64,000 bases of DNA from Siphonodentalium dalli (lineage: Eukaryota; Mollusca; Scaphopoda; Gadilida; Siphonodentaliidae), in the NCBI GenBank assembly GCA_032622095.1, contig CP136067.1, forward strand, positions 177,728,556 to 177,792,555. The letters are read 5' to 3'. A program made the position numbers and the translations under genes. Position 1 is the first letter of the stretch; the number at the start of each line of letters is the position of its first letter. Positions 21,764 to 33,440 of the stretch are shown piece after piece. The notes under the pieces are model-generated. The model searched no databases, was not told the DNA's origin, and worked only from the letters and a program-made list of their open reading frames with translations.

Positions 21764-23127
21764 TTGATCACCAGCTCTTGCAGTTATCTAAAAATGAAAC
21801 AATGAATGAATAAAATTACCAGATGATAAAAATCGTCAGAAATTAGAAAAATCACCTTAGACAATTTAAGTGATTCTGGTGTTCTACATGTAACTTGGGA
21901 CAATTACACTGTGGAAATCGAGATAGGAAAATCTAATTACATATATATAAATCAGAGTGCTAAATTGCCACAACCATGACACCATATGCCGTAGTCAGAT
22001 TGAAATGGCAAAATAAAGTGGACTAAGAATATATATTATGGAATGGGGCAGGTCTAATTGAGTTTAATGTCAGAATAACTAGTGAATTCAACCAATTGCA
22101 ATTCAATAATGGAACTACTCGGTATAAACTACAAAGTATCCATTGGACAATTGAAGACTTTTTCGCTAGCCAAATAATAGCAAGAACTTTCATTTGTCAG
22201 AAACTGGATACGACTCCGCAAGTAAGGGTTAAACAAAACATCGTGTAAACGTCGTTGTCGGGCACCTGCTGTTTACGTCGCGTATTGAAATATTATAATT
22301 TGTATGAATATTTGGAATTGATAATATGCAGCATTCAACCAGCATTATTGTGCGCTTTTTTCAAATTGGTCTCATACCGAGGTCTCACGTTTAGATAAAT
22401 CTGACTCTATTCCAGTTTATAGCATTTAATAGAGTGGTAATTGAATGAATAAATCAGGTTATGTACAACTGTATATCGCAGTATCGGTACCCTAACTTTT
22501 ATTTTAATTTGTAATATTTCTGGTTGGATTCACCAGCCTGTAACTGTTTAAGATTTTACATAGAATATGCTTGGCAACCTGAGGCAATGTGATCTTAATA
22601 ATAAAAAAAGTAACTGACAATAATATTACATCGCTTCAGTATATAACACCAACTAATTACAGTTATTATAAAGGTTTTCGGTAGCCGTATGGTCTATAAG
22701 CACGGGACTCATACAGGAAGGATAACTCTGAATTCACACTTTTACTATTTGCGGGAAGCTATACATTCAGACACCACGGCATCGTAAGAAAGCTTTGGAG
22801 TAGGGTTTGTAAGAACGGCATAAGGTTTTTTTAGACGGACGATATGTGTATCATCAATAAGGAATCAGACTTCACAATTTTCTTTTAAAAACATTTTCAA
22901 AACTATTAGTTTCTTTTAATTTAATATTTGTTTATGATCATTTCATGACATAAACATTTGAATTCGAAAACACTTATTTGTAAATCACAGTTACATACAC
23001 AATGTGTCACATGTGATCGGGTGACAGACGGGGGTATTATATTTAGGTGAAACATCCACCTTTCTCATATCAATCATATATGTCATATATATATATTCAT
23101 TATTATGAGCAAATAAAATAACATTAG
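21764..23127. other. Non-coding stretch with one weak tRNA-like module
   Basis: At about 22683-22742 'GGTAGCCGTATGGTCTATAAG' resembles a polymerase III A box region, but the B box is poor. No gene is seen. Confidence 0.3.
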
Positions 23128-23206
23128 TCTCCGTGGTCCAGTGGTCAAAGAGAATGACGTTGTAATTTTGGGTACCGACACTGGGGGTTCGATTCAGCGG
23201 TTATCC
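23128..23206 (+). repeat. tRNA-like module (tRNA pseudogene or SINE head)
   Basis: 'GTGGTCCAGTGGTC' resembles an A box and 'GGGGGTTCGATTCAG' a B box, about 45 bp apart. The T stem half-pairs (CACTG/CAGCG), but no good acceptor stem forms, so it is not a functional tRNA gene. Confidence 0.5.
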
Positions 23207-23555
23207 TCTTATTGTATTTTTCTCAATAAACTACTTATTTTCACAGTTTTAATAAGGGAAAATGAATTATATATGTTTTGAGATTCTAATAATGCTATTT
23301 TGCACGCAAAACACACGAGTTCGACTTATTTAACCATATATTAGTAAACGGAACGCCGCTTGTCAAAATTCTGAGAATCAAAGCAGACGACGTAAAGAAA
23401 AATAACTCTAAAACTTATGACCTATTTTTTCATCAAGATTAATACGAATAAAATAATTTATATAGATATGTACTCACCTTATGCCACTTTTATCAAAATT
23501 CTTGAAGATTTAAAAATTCTTATGAGCTATTTCTAACATGCGATTACTTAATTCG

Positions 23556-23655
23556 TCTGGACTATTGACGCTAGGCGGTGCATCAATTCTTGAGTTTCGT
23601 TGAGTGCTGAATGAACTGTCAACCCTGGGAACGACGGTGGTTCGAATCCAGCTTA
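23556..23655 (+). repeat. tRNA-like module with strong B box
   Basis: 'GGTGGTTCGAATCCAGC' is a near-consensus B box. The upstream 'TGGACTATTGACGCTAGG' is a weak A box. The AT-rich tail after it ('TTCGTTTTTTATTTTTATC') resembles that after the 23.13-kb module. Probably a SINE relic. Confidence 0.45.
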
Positions 23656-23954
23656 TAACAATTCTTCGTTTTTTATTTTTATCTTCATTCTTTCATGTTT
23701 TGTTTTATTGAATTGAGTTTTGTGTGTAATTCTAATATCATAATGTCAACAGTTTTGGACTTGAAGAAGTATCTATCAGTATACTATCAATCTATATACA
23801 ATAGGCTATATATATCATTATGTAGTGTAGAAAGTAAAATCCAAGTAATGATATGTAAATTTGATATTGGAATCAATTGTTCTCATAATATTGATCTACA
23901 AAAATAAGATAGAACCATATCGTAGTAATTTGTGATTTGAACCAGGATATATGA

Positions 23955-24055
23955 TACTGAACATTAAAAACCGGACGCCTTAGTCCACACGGCTAACGTA
24001 GACAGCGTCAAATATGCTAATGAAGTTTTTGGTTTTTGGTTTGAATTACAATGTC
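23955..24055 (+). repeat. tRNA-like module, degenerate
   Basis: 'TTAGTCCACACGGCTAACG' is A-box-like and 'GGTTTGAATTACAATG' a poor B box. The four such modules in 22.68-24.06 kb are spaced about 400-445 bp apart. Confidence 0.3.
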
Positions 24056-24156
24056 GGTTCCAGCATTAAAGCAATTATCGTGGGGGTGGGGTGCGCTTTT
24101 TTAACTTGACATTTATAAATATTAGGTCTATTCATATTACCGGTACCGTACTAATT

Positions 24157-24262
24157 AGTTTCATATGTAGTAAAGAGTTTCCGTTGATGATTGGGACCTA
24201 TATCACTCAGTAATTATGTAGGCCCCAATCATCAACGGAAACTCTTTACTACATATGAAACT
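24157..24262. repeat. Perfect 39-bp-arm palindrome with a second interleaved inverted repeat
   Basis: Arms 24157-24195 and 24224-24262 are complementary over 39 bases (starting 'AGTTTCATATGTAGTAAAG'). The spacer holds 'CCTATATCACTCAGTA', whose complement 'TACTGAGTGATATAGG' lies just outside the right arm. The two stems are therefore mutually exclusive or pseudoknot-like. Confidence 0.9.
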
Positions 24263-26171
24263 ATACTGAGTGATATAGGCCTATAAGTATGTCATAAAAC
24301 ATGCAGTCATGGTTCAATTATGTATTATAAATCAAAAGACAAAACTTCAGTTTTAATGATAATTTATCGCTTCCACGCAATCTTTCATGTGCCGTGGTGA
24401 ATCATGTTGAACGGCCGAGGAGGGGGCAGACGCCATTTGGATTTGGCTTGTTTGTAAAGCAAAAATATTATAAGTGTCACCACAGTCCGCGGATGACCAA
24501 CGTTATTCTGTGACGCGGTGTGGACATGTCGCGGTGTGGACATTTTTTACGTTTTATTCGATTTTTTCATTTTCTGTTTATGTCAGGAGTCCATTCGATT
24601 TTATGCATGTTTCTTCGTCCCATGTGCCATTTTGGTGCCATATTGGGTGTTTTCCCATTGTTTTGACCATGTTACTAAAAGCATGCGTTGAGATATTACA
24701 ATATTTTTATATCAAAATGTCGCGCCGCATGCTCATCAGTGAAATGCAATGCCATTATAAATCTTTTGTGTGGAACAATCATATTTATGGAACAATTTAC
24801 TCGAGACACACATTTGCTCGTTTAAGGGAGAATCGCCCATATGTATACCCTAGGTAGCTTTGCTTCCACGGGAGAGCGGGCGCAGATATGATCATACGTA
24901 AACGTAATTTGCGCCCGTGTGTTATTGTTCATGGGATTATCGGATGAATTTTTATCTTTTGAAGGATTTGATGATAAACCGTAACGGGACACAAGACAAT
25001 AATATATATGTAAATAATCACATATAACGTAAATGTTTGGCAGATATGCCGTTTATCCTGACCGTGTAATACGTGTCTCAGCTGTCTGACCACCAACGCA
25101 GTCCTCGGTGTCTGGAGTTCTGCGCGCCGATGTAGGTTGTGACGTCATGATGCACGTCTTGATGTCATGACGCCTTTACTGATTTTCCAAAATGTTATCT
25201 TAAAAGGACTCTGCGATCTTTCAATCGGAACTTATAGTTTCACTTTGTCGGCCTTGAACTTTGAGAATAATTCATCAATATCTAAACGGCCAGTAAGGCC
25301 TCTATATTCCTCTTTCGGGGCAAATATTTTTAATAGTTTTATAAAATATGTAAACAAAACTTTTTCATGCAATTTCAATTTTTTGTTAACCAGAGCTTTG
25401 GTTTAATTTACATTCAATTGTTTAAATATCTTTGGCTTTAGGAGCATGTTGTTCCTACATATGATGAAGTATAGCTAACATTTGCCGGAACAAAGTTTTT
25501 TATTTTTTTGCCCAATTACACATTTCGAGGTGGTATTAATCAATACAAAATGGCGGCCGTCGCCAACAATAATTTTGGACTCGGCTGACCCTTGAGTTAT
25601 GAATAAATTATCTAGTATAGGTAAGTTCAATCTATTTTAAAATTGGGCTGAAAAAGTCGATTAGTATATCTCATATCCGCATATGTATACCCTAGATCGC
25701 CGCGGGAGAGCGGGCGTTATTAACAGAGAAAACATGTCCTACCTTCACGATGGTCGGTGGTTTACATGGGAGCAGTCGGTGCATAAATTACTTAATGTTT
25801 GTTTTAAAGTACTGAGCTGGGGTGTTGGTATACCACCACTCAGTGACATATCGCCTGATTAAATTCTCTCCTACCTGATTAGGACTGACCGTAAATTGCT
25901 AATTTTGAAACAAACATTGATTTTGTATAAGTGTAAAAATTGATTTTTCTAAGTCTGGCGAAACTTAGTGGGCCGAATGCGTATGTAACTTCAAGTGGTA
26001 GATATGCCAGTTTAAATTGTCAAATTGGCAGTTTTTGAATAAATAGGCAATCTATGAATATATGGATTTTACGATGTATCAGTGTCTCTTCTCTTCAAAG
26101 AAATAAGTCATGTGTGTTCATGTCAATGCCGTTTGTGAATATTTATAACCGGGAGTGTCTGACCCATACAC
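24263..26171. other. No recognised gene; short direct repeat at 24.84 and 25.68 kb
   Basis: 'CATATGTATACCCTAG' followed by 'GGGAGAGCGGGCG' occurs near 24839 and again near 25681. ORFs at 24474-24857 and 25167-25406 have no recognisable motif. Confidence 0.35.
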
Positions 26172-26333
26172 CAGAAAATAGATGCATAACAGTGATTAAG
26201 TTGCCTTTGTCATCAATGAAATGTTTGAAGAACCCAACATTATCCTCGCCACTGGCGATTGTCTGATAGTATATTTCAATTGGTGATATCCTTTTCGGCC
26301 TGACAACCATTGGGAATAGTTGAAATGTAAACC
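26172..26333 (-). CDS. Orphan exon candidate, phase 1-1, unrecognised
   Basis: On the minus strand the acceptor 'TTTTTATTTCAG' precedes 162 bp of open frame ending 'TTTTCTG|GTGTAT'. The encoded 54 residues look protein-like: 'VVRPKRISPIEIYYQ', 'ASGEDNVGFFKHFIDDKG', 'ITVMHLFSG'. Both ends are phase 1, as in many extracellular or modular exons. No neighbouring exon could be identified. It may be a real exon of a long-intron gene or a transposon relic. Confidence 0.35.
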
Positions 26334-27074
26334 CTGAAATAAAAATAACCATTTAAAATGACAAACAAATATATATCCCACAAGGCTCTTTGAAAGTTAT
26401 GGGTCATAACTGAAACCTCTAGGGCAATACGGTCATAGTTTCAAAATCAAAATATAGTGCCAACATCATGCACATGGCATACATGTAGTTAAAGTCATGC
26501 CCGATAGAACAGTTTGGAATCAGTGACAAAGATCAAGAGTGATGGGATGTATTAATGCCTTATATACTTGCAGTTTAAATATGCATATGTGATACACCAA
26601 AATAAAGGGCATGTTTTAGTGTATTGGTGTATATTACCGTTTGTGGAATTATGATATCTTCCATGGATTCACTCCTGATAATCTGTTAAGTGAGTCCTCA
26701 TATTATTTTCATCTAAATTCAGAACGGCAACCGATAGACTGGTATTTTGTTTTGGAATTGGTCATAGGCACATAACAAGATATGTAGATGAATCAGAACT
26801 TGTGGATAACAAGTAATAGGATTACCTCCCTTTGATTGAATTATCTCCCCAGAAGTGGTTTGCCCCCTACAATCTTATATATCACAGTATAATACAAACA
26901 TCTTGTATAGTACACCACATCATATATCAGCGTCACTCAACAATTAAGAACTTAGCACATGTACCCCCTACCCCCACAACCCAACTGCAAAGTAATTATG
27001 AAGAGCCACAAATCAATTTAACATATTTATCCCATTCATTCAGGCTTGAATAGCTGTTTTTTTACTTTTCAGGG
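26334..27074. other. Non-coding
   Basis: Nothing supported. It ends in an acceptor-like 'TTTTTACTTTTCAG' at 27072. Confidence 0.35.
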
Positions 27075-28636
27075 TTGACAATGATACATATCGACGTCAA
27101 ACGTATGACCGATATGCGGAATGACGTTTTTTCAGAGCATCGACACATCCATCCAAATTGTCTTCGGAATATATCATTTATTCCGGGCGCCAAAGCCAGA
27201 AGAGTACTAGTTTGCAGAGAGAAAGTTGGCTGTAATATGTGTAATTACATTTCTAAGTACTTCATACTATACGATGAGATTGGAACTGGCAACAAAGGGC
27301 GGAACCCTGCCAGAAATAATTAAGCCCTTCAGATTGCTCTTACACAGATGCCTATCGGAAATACTAATTGTTGAAAACTAGTGATGGCGTGTAACATTCC
27401 ACCACCGTCTGGGAGAGGCATGCAAGCTGCATCAAATAAGCTGTGCTTACAACGAGAGGTCAACACAGATTATTTGGAGCGCAGACGTGAGGAATTGAAG
27501 GAAGTGAATAAATTGCGCATTGTTCTGAGTGACGTTGTAAACATTGAATCTGATGAAATCTACTAAATTCCGGAGTTGGTCGAACACCATTCCAGCTTGC
27601 AACACAGTGTTCATACCTACATGTTGAAAACATGACACACAAGAACAATTTATAGCGCTCACAAACAACAAGCTGTGTGCAAACCGTGGTAAACACAAAA
27701 ATGGAAATGACTGTTTGGCAACTGCAGTGCTAATCTAAAATCAACTGATACAATTGGCAACGAGAAAGAGAGGAACACTGAATGCTTATAACAGCTGAAT
27801 GCCAGTGGTCTGTACATTACCTGACAACGGATCAAGACTCGAAACCGTTCATGTGTGCAGAGCAGTTCTACGACTCAGGTAAATCATCCATCAAACCTGA
27901 GCAACTGTATATATGACACTCGACATTATTCTGCAAGTATAAGGAAAAAAAATCCCTGTTCCTGTTATCGAAAGCATGCCCGGTGAAATTAAAGCGGAGA
28001 GAAAGAAGGTATGCAATGACTTTTCTGATGACTTAATGGCACGATGTAATAGCGACCACAAGGCGCACAAACAATTTGGAGTGGACACTACAAAGTTATT
28101 GTGTGCGCTGACATACATTGTTGACAGTATAGTGGACTGTTACCAGGGAAGACAAAATTTATGTGCACAATATTTGTTTGCCTGCAATTCAAAAGGGACT
28201 TGGCGTATAAAAAGTAGATACATACACAGCGATTTAAAAATAAATAGCTCCAAAGTATCCGAAGACAGACTTCGTGAGTTTGTGAACTGGCGACTTGGAC
28301 ACGATGCACTGCTGAACACAGAAGTATCAGGAGGTCTGTTCCAAAATCTACAACATTTTCTAGGAATTATACAGGGAGAGTTGACAGCGTGGTTCATTCA
28401 GTTAATAACGATCCAGGCGATTGGATAGTCAAACTGTGCCAAAAGTGTTTGTGTCCTATATTGCCCGGATCTCATTCTGCAAAAACAACTGAATCAATTG
28501 CAGAACAATTTGAGACAAGAAACACCTGACTTCAAAGCCAGGAGAAATGAACGTCGCTTCCAACTCTTCAAAAGTTATAACATTCAGAATAATAAAGATG
28601 ACACTTATGAGAAAGAAACGTCATTTTTATGTTTGT
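27075..28636 (+). pseudogene. Mutator-like transposase pseudogene
   Basis: A single frame, broken by TAA and TGA codons, runs 'ARRVLVCREKVGCNMCNY', 'NYISKYFILYDEIGTGNKG', 'ALQIALTQMPIGNT', 'MACNIPPPSGRGMQAASNK', 'RRREELKEVNKLR', 'NIESDEIY'. After a gap it resumes with 'MPGEIKAERKKVCNDFSDD', 'VDSIVDCYQGRQNLC' and 'REFVNWRLGHDALLNT'. A frameshift then leads to a basic tail 'KARRNERRFQLFKSYN', stop and AATAAA at about 28639. The block order (a Cys-rich module, the 'PPPS--MQ-ANK' block, a 'TTDQDSKPF' segment, a terminal basic region) matches multicopy Mutator-like transposases of invertebrates as I remember them. At least three stops and one frameshift make it inactive. Terminal inverted repeats were not found. 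Confidence 0.55.
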
Positions 28637-28939
28637 AAATAAAGTTTATTTCTTTAAAGTGTCATAATAACAGAGTACCGGGTCCGGTCGATATGAAAAC
28701 CTATATAAATTCAAAACACGTGGCCATGTACAACAGTGAAATAAGAAATACAAAATGAAACAACATAATAATTCATTGCTCAGCAGAAATTGAGGGCGGC
28801 TTCTGGTGGGGATCAGACAATTAAATATTATAAAGATGTACTTGAGGGACAACAGGGCTGTGATGTAGCTGGGTGATACAGTAAACAATACATGTATTTG
28901 TTCAAACAAGATTAATTGTATTATATTAGAGACTTTGCA
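28637..28939. other. Spacer, nothing recognised
   Basis: Starts with the polyadenylation signal of the preceding pseudogene. No ORF of note. Confidence 0.4.
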
Positions 28940-29490
28940 TTAAACCGCTTAGTAGATTCGAATTATAGATGGACAGTATTAAAGATAAGATTATTTGTTG
29001 CATCACTATCAGAATTGTTCCCATAAAGTAAGCTTTTAATATTTATATCCACATTCATGTTCTTTAGTGAACTATACATACCTGCCCGTTGACTACTAAA
29101 TAATGCATGAAATGATGTTCAGGATCTTCATAACAAATTTCTTCACCAAGAGATACAAAGGACAATGAGTATCCGAAATGGATTGACCTATGGTCATAGT
29201 TTCTGTTTTTGATGAGCTAAATTTCACTTGCCACATGGTTGCCCACTGCCCTATTCTATTAGGTCGCGATTTAACATTTTAGCTGCCATCTCACCATCTA
29301 CAGAAACAAATAGAGAAGTATTATCTGCATAGAGTCTTATATTCGATTTAATTCCATCTACAAGATCATTAATGAAGATATTAAACAAAAGAAGTCCTAC
29401 TACAGACCATTGAGGGACTCAGGCCGGAACAACCCTAGTGGAAGAATTATATCCATTTATAAATGTACATTGAGTTATACAAGAGAGATG
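28940..29490 (-). pseudogene. LINE reverse transcriptase, downstream half
   Basis: On the minus strand the frame gives 'INGYNSSTRVVPA', a stop, then 'GLLLFNIFINDLVDGIKS', 'IRLYADNTSLFVS' and 'QWATMWQVKFSSSKTE'. These are the reverse transcriptase palm motifs. The catalytic YADD box reads YADN, so it is dead at the active site as well as by stops. It continues the fragment at 31703-32310 and was split by the element between them. CR1/Jockey-type by motif style; clade tentative. Confidence 0.8.
29478..29490. repeat. Left target-site duplication, 13 bp
   Basis: 'TACAAGAGAGATG' recurs at 31703-31715 and flanks the inserted Gag-only LINE exactly. Confidence 0.9.
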
Positions 29491-31702
29491 CCCCGTGTGG
29501 GACCGGGGTAGAATAGACCTATCGCCCCACTGCGAGGGGTAAAAATGCCTAATGTGGCACCCTGTTCGCCGTGGGTGCATCCCGTTGTGTAGAAGTCCTG
29601 GAGGTACAAGGGAGGGCGGTTGTATCACGTGAGGCATCGACCTGCGGATACGACTTAGCTCATGGTCCTCTTTGGTCCTACATATCTTCAAGACGGGTGG
29701 ATGAGTTGACCCGGCTCAATCAATCGGCTAGTCACGTCTCTCTACAGTGTTTCAGATTCAATTTTAGTATATGTTGTATTGCTCCTCTTATGTTTGAAGT
29801 ATTGTTTTCAGTTTATTCATGTATTATGTTTCTGTTCTCTCTTGTCTCTTTGTGTTTGTATTGATGATTGGCGAGTGTTGAATCCTGTATTGTTCACGCC
29901 TGTCTCACTTTGGAGAGGTACCGGGAGGCTGCTATGTGCAGTGGCAAATCGGGTCACCGCTTCAGCTATGTACCAGTCTTTGGCCCGACCAGATTTTGAA
30001 GGGTAGTCCACGGAGGCTGCTGGGCTAGTTGTCGATTTTTTGCTTTTCATATGGCATCTCAAAACAAAAAACAACGTCTTGCTCGTAAGAATGATGACTC
30101 ACCAAGTTCCAATGATGCTGTGGTATTCCCACAGTACTTGGTTCTTGGCTTTGACCCAAATGTGAAACGACCTTCTATCTTTGTTATCGATAAAACGCTA
30201 CAAAGCATTGCTGGTCAATTGAAATATGTCAAACCAATCAGGACTGGGCACATAAGTGGCTCTCTCTTGATGGAATGCTCAAAAGAAAGTTCAATATGAT
30301 GATCTGCTAGAGTTAACAACTATTGCACAAACATCAGTACTGGTTACACCTAACAAGACATTAAATAGTTGCAGAGCTGTGTTGCGGACCCGCGATATAG
30401 CTGATTCTTCGCAATCAGAGATATTGGCGGAGTTGGCACCACATGGAGTTACCGAAGTCTGTCGATTTACAAAAACTGTTGATGGTATTCGATTTCCTCT
30501 GAATAGTTATCTTCTGACATTCAATCGGTGTGAACATCCACCGACATTGAAGGTTGGGTACACGAAGATAGATATAAGTACTTATGTTCCAAATCCATTA
30601 CGATGTTTTAAATGCCAGGACTATGGCCATGGCCAGGAACATTGTACAAGTAAAGAAACCATTTGTGCACGCTGTTCTGTTTCTGGTCATGATTACAAGT
30701 ATTGTACAAATCCTAAAAAATGTTCAAACTGTCAAGGTTCACATGCTGCAATGGATCGTTCATGTCCCATATGGGACTATGAATTCAAGATACAAAGATT
30801 TAAGGCTGAGAAACATTTATCGTACATGGATGCTAAGAAATTAGTTGGTGGCAGACCATCAATTTCTCAAGTCACATACTCGGCTGTCGTTTCTAAGAAC
30901 AAGTGTGTTAATGCCAGCACTCAGACAGAATCAAACAAAACTCGCCAGTATATCATTAGCAACACAAGTTCAGAAGACTGATATTCCTCCTGCTACTGAA
31001 CCTGTCTCACAGGCAATGGATACAGCTACTACAGTTTTAGGTTTGCTTCGAAACCAACTAAGGATGTTGATCCAATTGTTCCAAAACAAAAATCTCCAAG
31101 GTCTCTCAAGTCTTTTGACTCTCAGAGGCAGCTGAGGTTGAACTTTGAGCATTCAAAGCTTTTAGCGATGCTTCAAGAGAAGGGGCCATCTTTGGATGAG
31201 TACACCGTTACATTTTTGGCAATGGGCTTGGTTTTGGGCGAGGGATCACATACAGACGATCCAGCCACCCGATTGTCAACTTGGCGAACTAATTAAGACT
31301 CATGCCAGATTCATCAGATATCATAAATATATGATCAGTCTTCCCAGGAGCGAGTATTGAGTATAACAACTTACTCAGCTACTGGAAATATTTTAATATA
31401 CAAAAGTATTAATACATTATTTATATTTGATGAAAAATTTTCATGTAGGTTTTGTTTGCTGTTTTCAAAACAGTATTGCTGTGTGTTTTATATGTGTTTA
31501 CACAATGGTCAGTTTCTTAATGGTTCTGGCCCCAATCGAGCACTCACGCTCTGATTTGGGTGTTTTTATTTTATGTTTTGTTTTGTTTTAGTCTAATTCA
31601 CTGTCATTTCTATTCACAGTTGCTTCACTCGATTCAGATAATCTGATTCTTCTCGTCGTGATATGGCTTTGTTGCTAAAACGACGTTAAACCCCAATCAA
31701 CC
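29491..31702 (+). mobile_element. Gag-only (ORF2-less) I/Nimb-like LINE insertion
   Basis: The element starts 'CCCCGTGTGGGACCGGGG', has a ~560-bp 5' leader, ORF1 (30051-31296), then a ~400-bp 3' UTR ending 'AACGACGTTAAACCCCAATC'. No reverse transcriptase or endonuclease ORF lies between ORF1 and the 3' UTR, so it must have moved in trans. A perfect 13-bp duplication flanks it. It lies on the opposite strand to the LINE it interrupts. A second copy of its 3' end lies at 52825-52998. Confidence 0.85.
30051..31296 (+). pseudogene. LINE ORF1 (Gag-like) with three CCHC zinc knuckles, frameshifted
   Basis: Gag-like ORF1 proteins of I/Nimb-type LINEs bind the element RNA. From the Met at 30051 ('MASQNKKQRLARKN') the N-terminal domain reads to about 30290. 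There the frame shifts and continues to 30981: 'LLTFNRCEHPPTLKVGY', 'ISTYVPNPLRCFKC', then knuckles 'CFKCQDYGHGQEHC', 'CARCSVSGHDYKYC' and 'CSNCQGSHAAMDRSC', then 'FKAEKHLSYMDAKK'. Another frame continues with a Ser/Gln-rich tail and 'LRLNFEHSKLLAML', stopping at 31296. At least two shifts inactivate it. Length (about 410 codons) is normal for the family. Confidence 0.85.
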
Positions 31703-31715
31703 TACAAGAGAGATG
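31703..31715. repeat. Right target-site duplication, 13 bp
   Basis: Exact repeat of 29478-29490. Confidence 0.9.
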
Positions 31716-32310
31716 GTTCCTAAACCAAGCAAGAATTTCCCCACGGATTCCAATATGATACATTTTGTGAAGTAAACCCCTATGCCATACTCTATCAAAT
31801 GCCTTACTTATATCACAGAATACGAATAGAATTTTATTTCTGTCATTCAGAGATCTCTGAATGTTTGAATCAATATATAATAACTGGAAAGTTGTACTGT
31901 CACCTGGAATAAAACCGGACTGGAATTGTGTGATAAGATTAAACTGAGTTAAAAACTTATAGACATGGTTAAAAACTACTTTTTCAAAAACTTTGATTAC
32001 TTGTAAGAGATATTGGTCTATAATTTTCCTTTTTATTCACAGAATCCTTTTTATGTATAGGCATAACATGGCATGTTTCCATATTTCTGGGAAGTATGAC
32101 TTTGCTAGGAATAAATTGAATACTTTAGTCAAAGGTGCCGCCAAAACATTTGCCAGAGTTTTTAAAATTACATTACTGATGAGATCAGGACCTGATGCCT
32201 TACCAATTTCAAGGTTTTGCAAAACTACCAATACTTCTGATTCACTAACGACAATCGATTCCAATTTATTTTCTTTCATACTAGGAGAAGGTAGAAACAT
32301 TCAACGTCGC
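31703..32310 (-). pseudogene. LINE reverse transcriptase, upstream half
   Basis: The minus-strand frame reads 'VLQNLEIGKASGPDLISN', 'FPEIWKHAML', then after stops 'FEKVVFNHVYKFLT', 'QFQSGFIPGDSTTFQL', 'VFCDISKAFDRVWHRGLL' and 'GEILAWFRNHLSC'. This is the finger/palm region immediately before the block at 28940-29477. The join is interrupted only by the 2.2-kb insertion. Several stops are present. Confidence 0.8.
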
Positions 32311-33440
32311 CATGTGGACCACACATACAGTTTACGGGGGGGGGGAAACAACGTGTGTAACATAATCTTACATTTAACATATCTAGGTCATGCATGGTGG
32401 TTCGGTGTGGTGGCCAGAACTTTATTGAACCGCGTGCAAGCATTGCACTTCATCTTATCGCTCCCCGTCTCCAGTGTTAAATGGTCGACATGATGCACAA
32501 TGGAATATGACACAGAATGCTGACTTCTTTATCTATCAATTCATCATTATTAATTGTCCACTCTTTGGAAATAAGAAAAGCAATGCGGGGCGCTAAATAG
32601 GCATCTGATCCTGGCCATGATGGGTCCAAAAGCATCCCAAGATACTCTTAACACGGCCGTATCTTCCAGATTTTCCTTTTGTCCACACACGACACTCACT
32701 ATCGGAACTATTTTGAGACGAATCGAACATTTTCTTCCGCAAATCTCTCCAAAATGAATCCATTATTACTAGAAAGTCATAAAATATGAAACTAACAACT
32801 TACTACCATGGAGACACGTGAATTTTAAAATTTCGGCGGTTTTTCCAATAGGAATCACTGGAACTAAATGGTTTCTCATAGACGACATTGTTAACGTTTC
32901 AGCCAAATTCACAGAATTGAAGTCTCCGAGTCACTCCAGTGATGTTTGCCCAGTTAAACTAACACCAGATCATCCTGAAAATGCAAGAAAAACCACAGAT
33001 CATGTGTTTACTTTTCGAAATATTTCCTCAGGTGTAAGACATGGTTATCCCCACAATTAGTTAAATAAATTTCACTCACAAAAATTCATTTCCCAATTAA
33101 TTCACCAATTTAAATTATTTAGATATGATGTACAAATCAAATAAACAAGATCTCATCAATAAATAATGGATCACATGTATCAGGCGAAGGCCATTCTTCA
33201 GTTATCCTTCACCTTGATCATTCCACGGTGTATTCGATCCTGACTCGGAACATATTTAGCTCCCTGATTCATTTAGCCCCACTTAGCAGTGCGTGGCGTT
33301 ACGGTTCGTACATCTCTTATTGAAGAGCTCTTGGAATTTAGCGAACTCCGGAATCTGCTATTGCAAAGCCTGATGGCATTATGTTTAGTAGATCAGCTGT
33401 AAGTCGCTGATGTGCTGCGGGCTCTGCTGTCCATTCGGCG
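32311..33440. other. No recognised gene
   Basis: A G run lies at about 32336. The + ORF at 32818-33060 ('FPIGITGTKWFLIDD') is weakly protein-like but unrecognised. Confidence 0.3.

Noticed and set aside
21424-21805. Plus-strand hydrophobic ORFs rich in Phe/Cys/Leu
   Set aside because: They are the antisense shadow of the Arg/Lys-rich minus-strand pseudogene.
23128-23206. Functional tRNA gene
   Set aside because: A and B boxes are present, but no acceptor stem or complete cloverleaf can be drawn.
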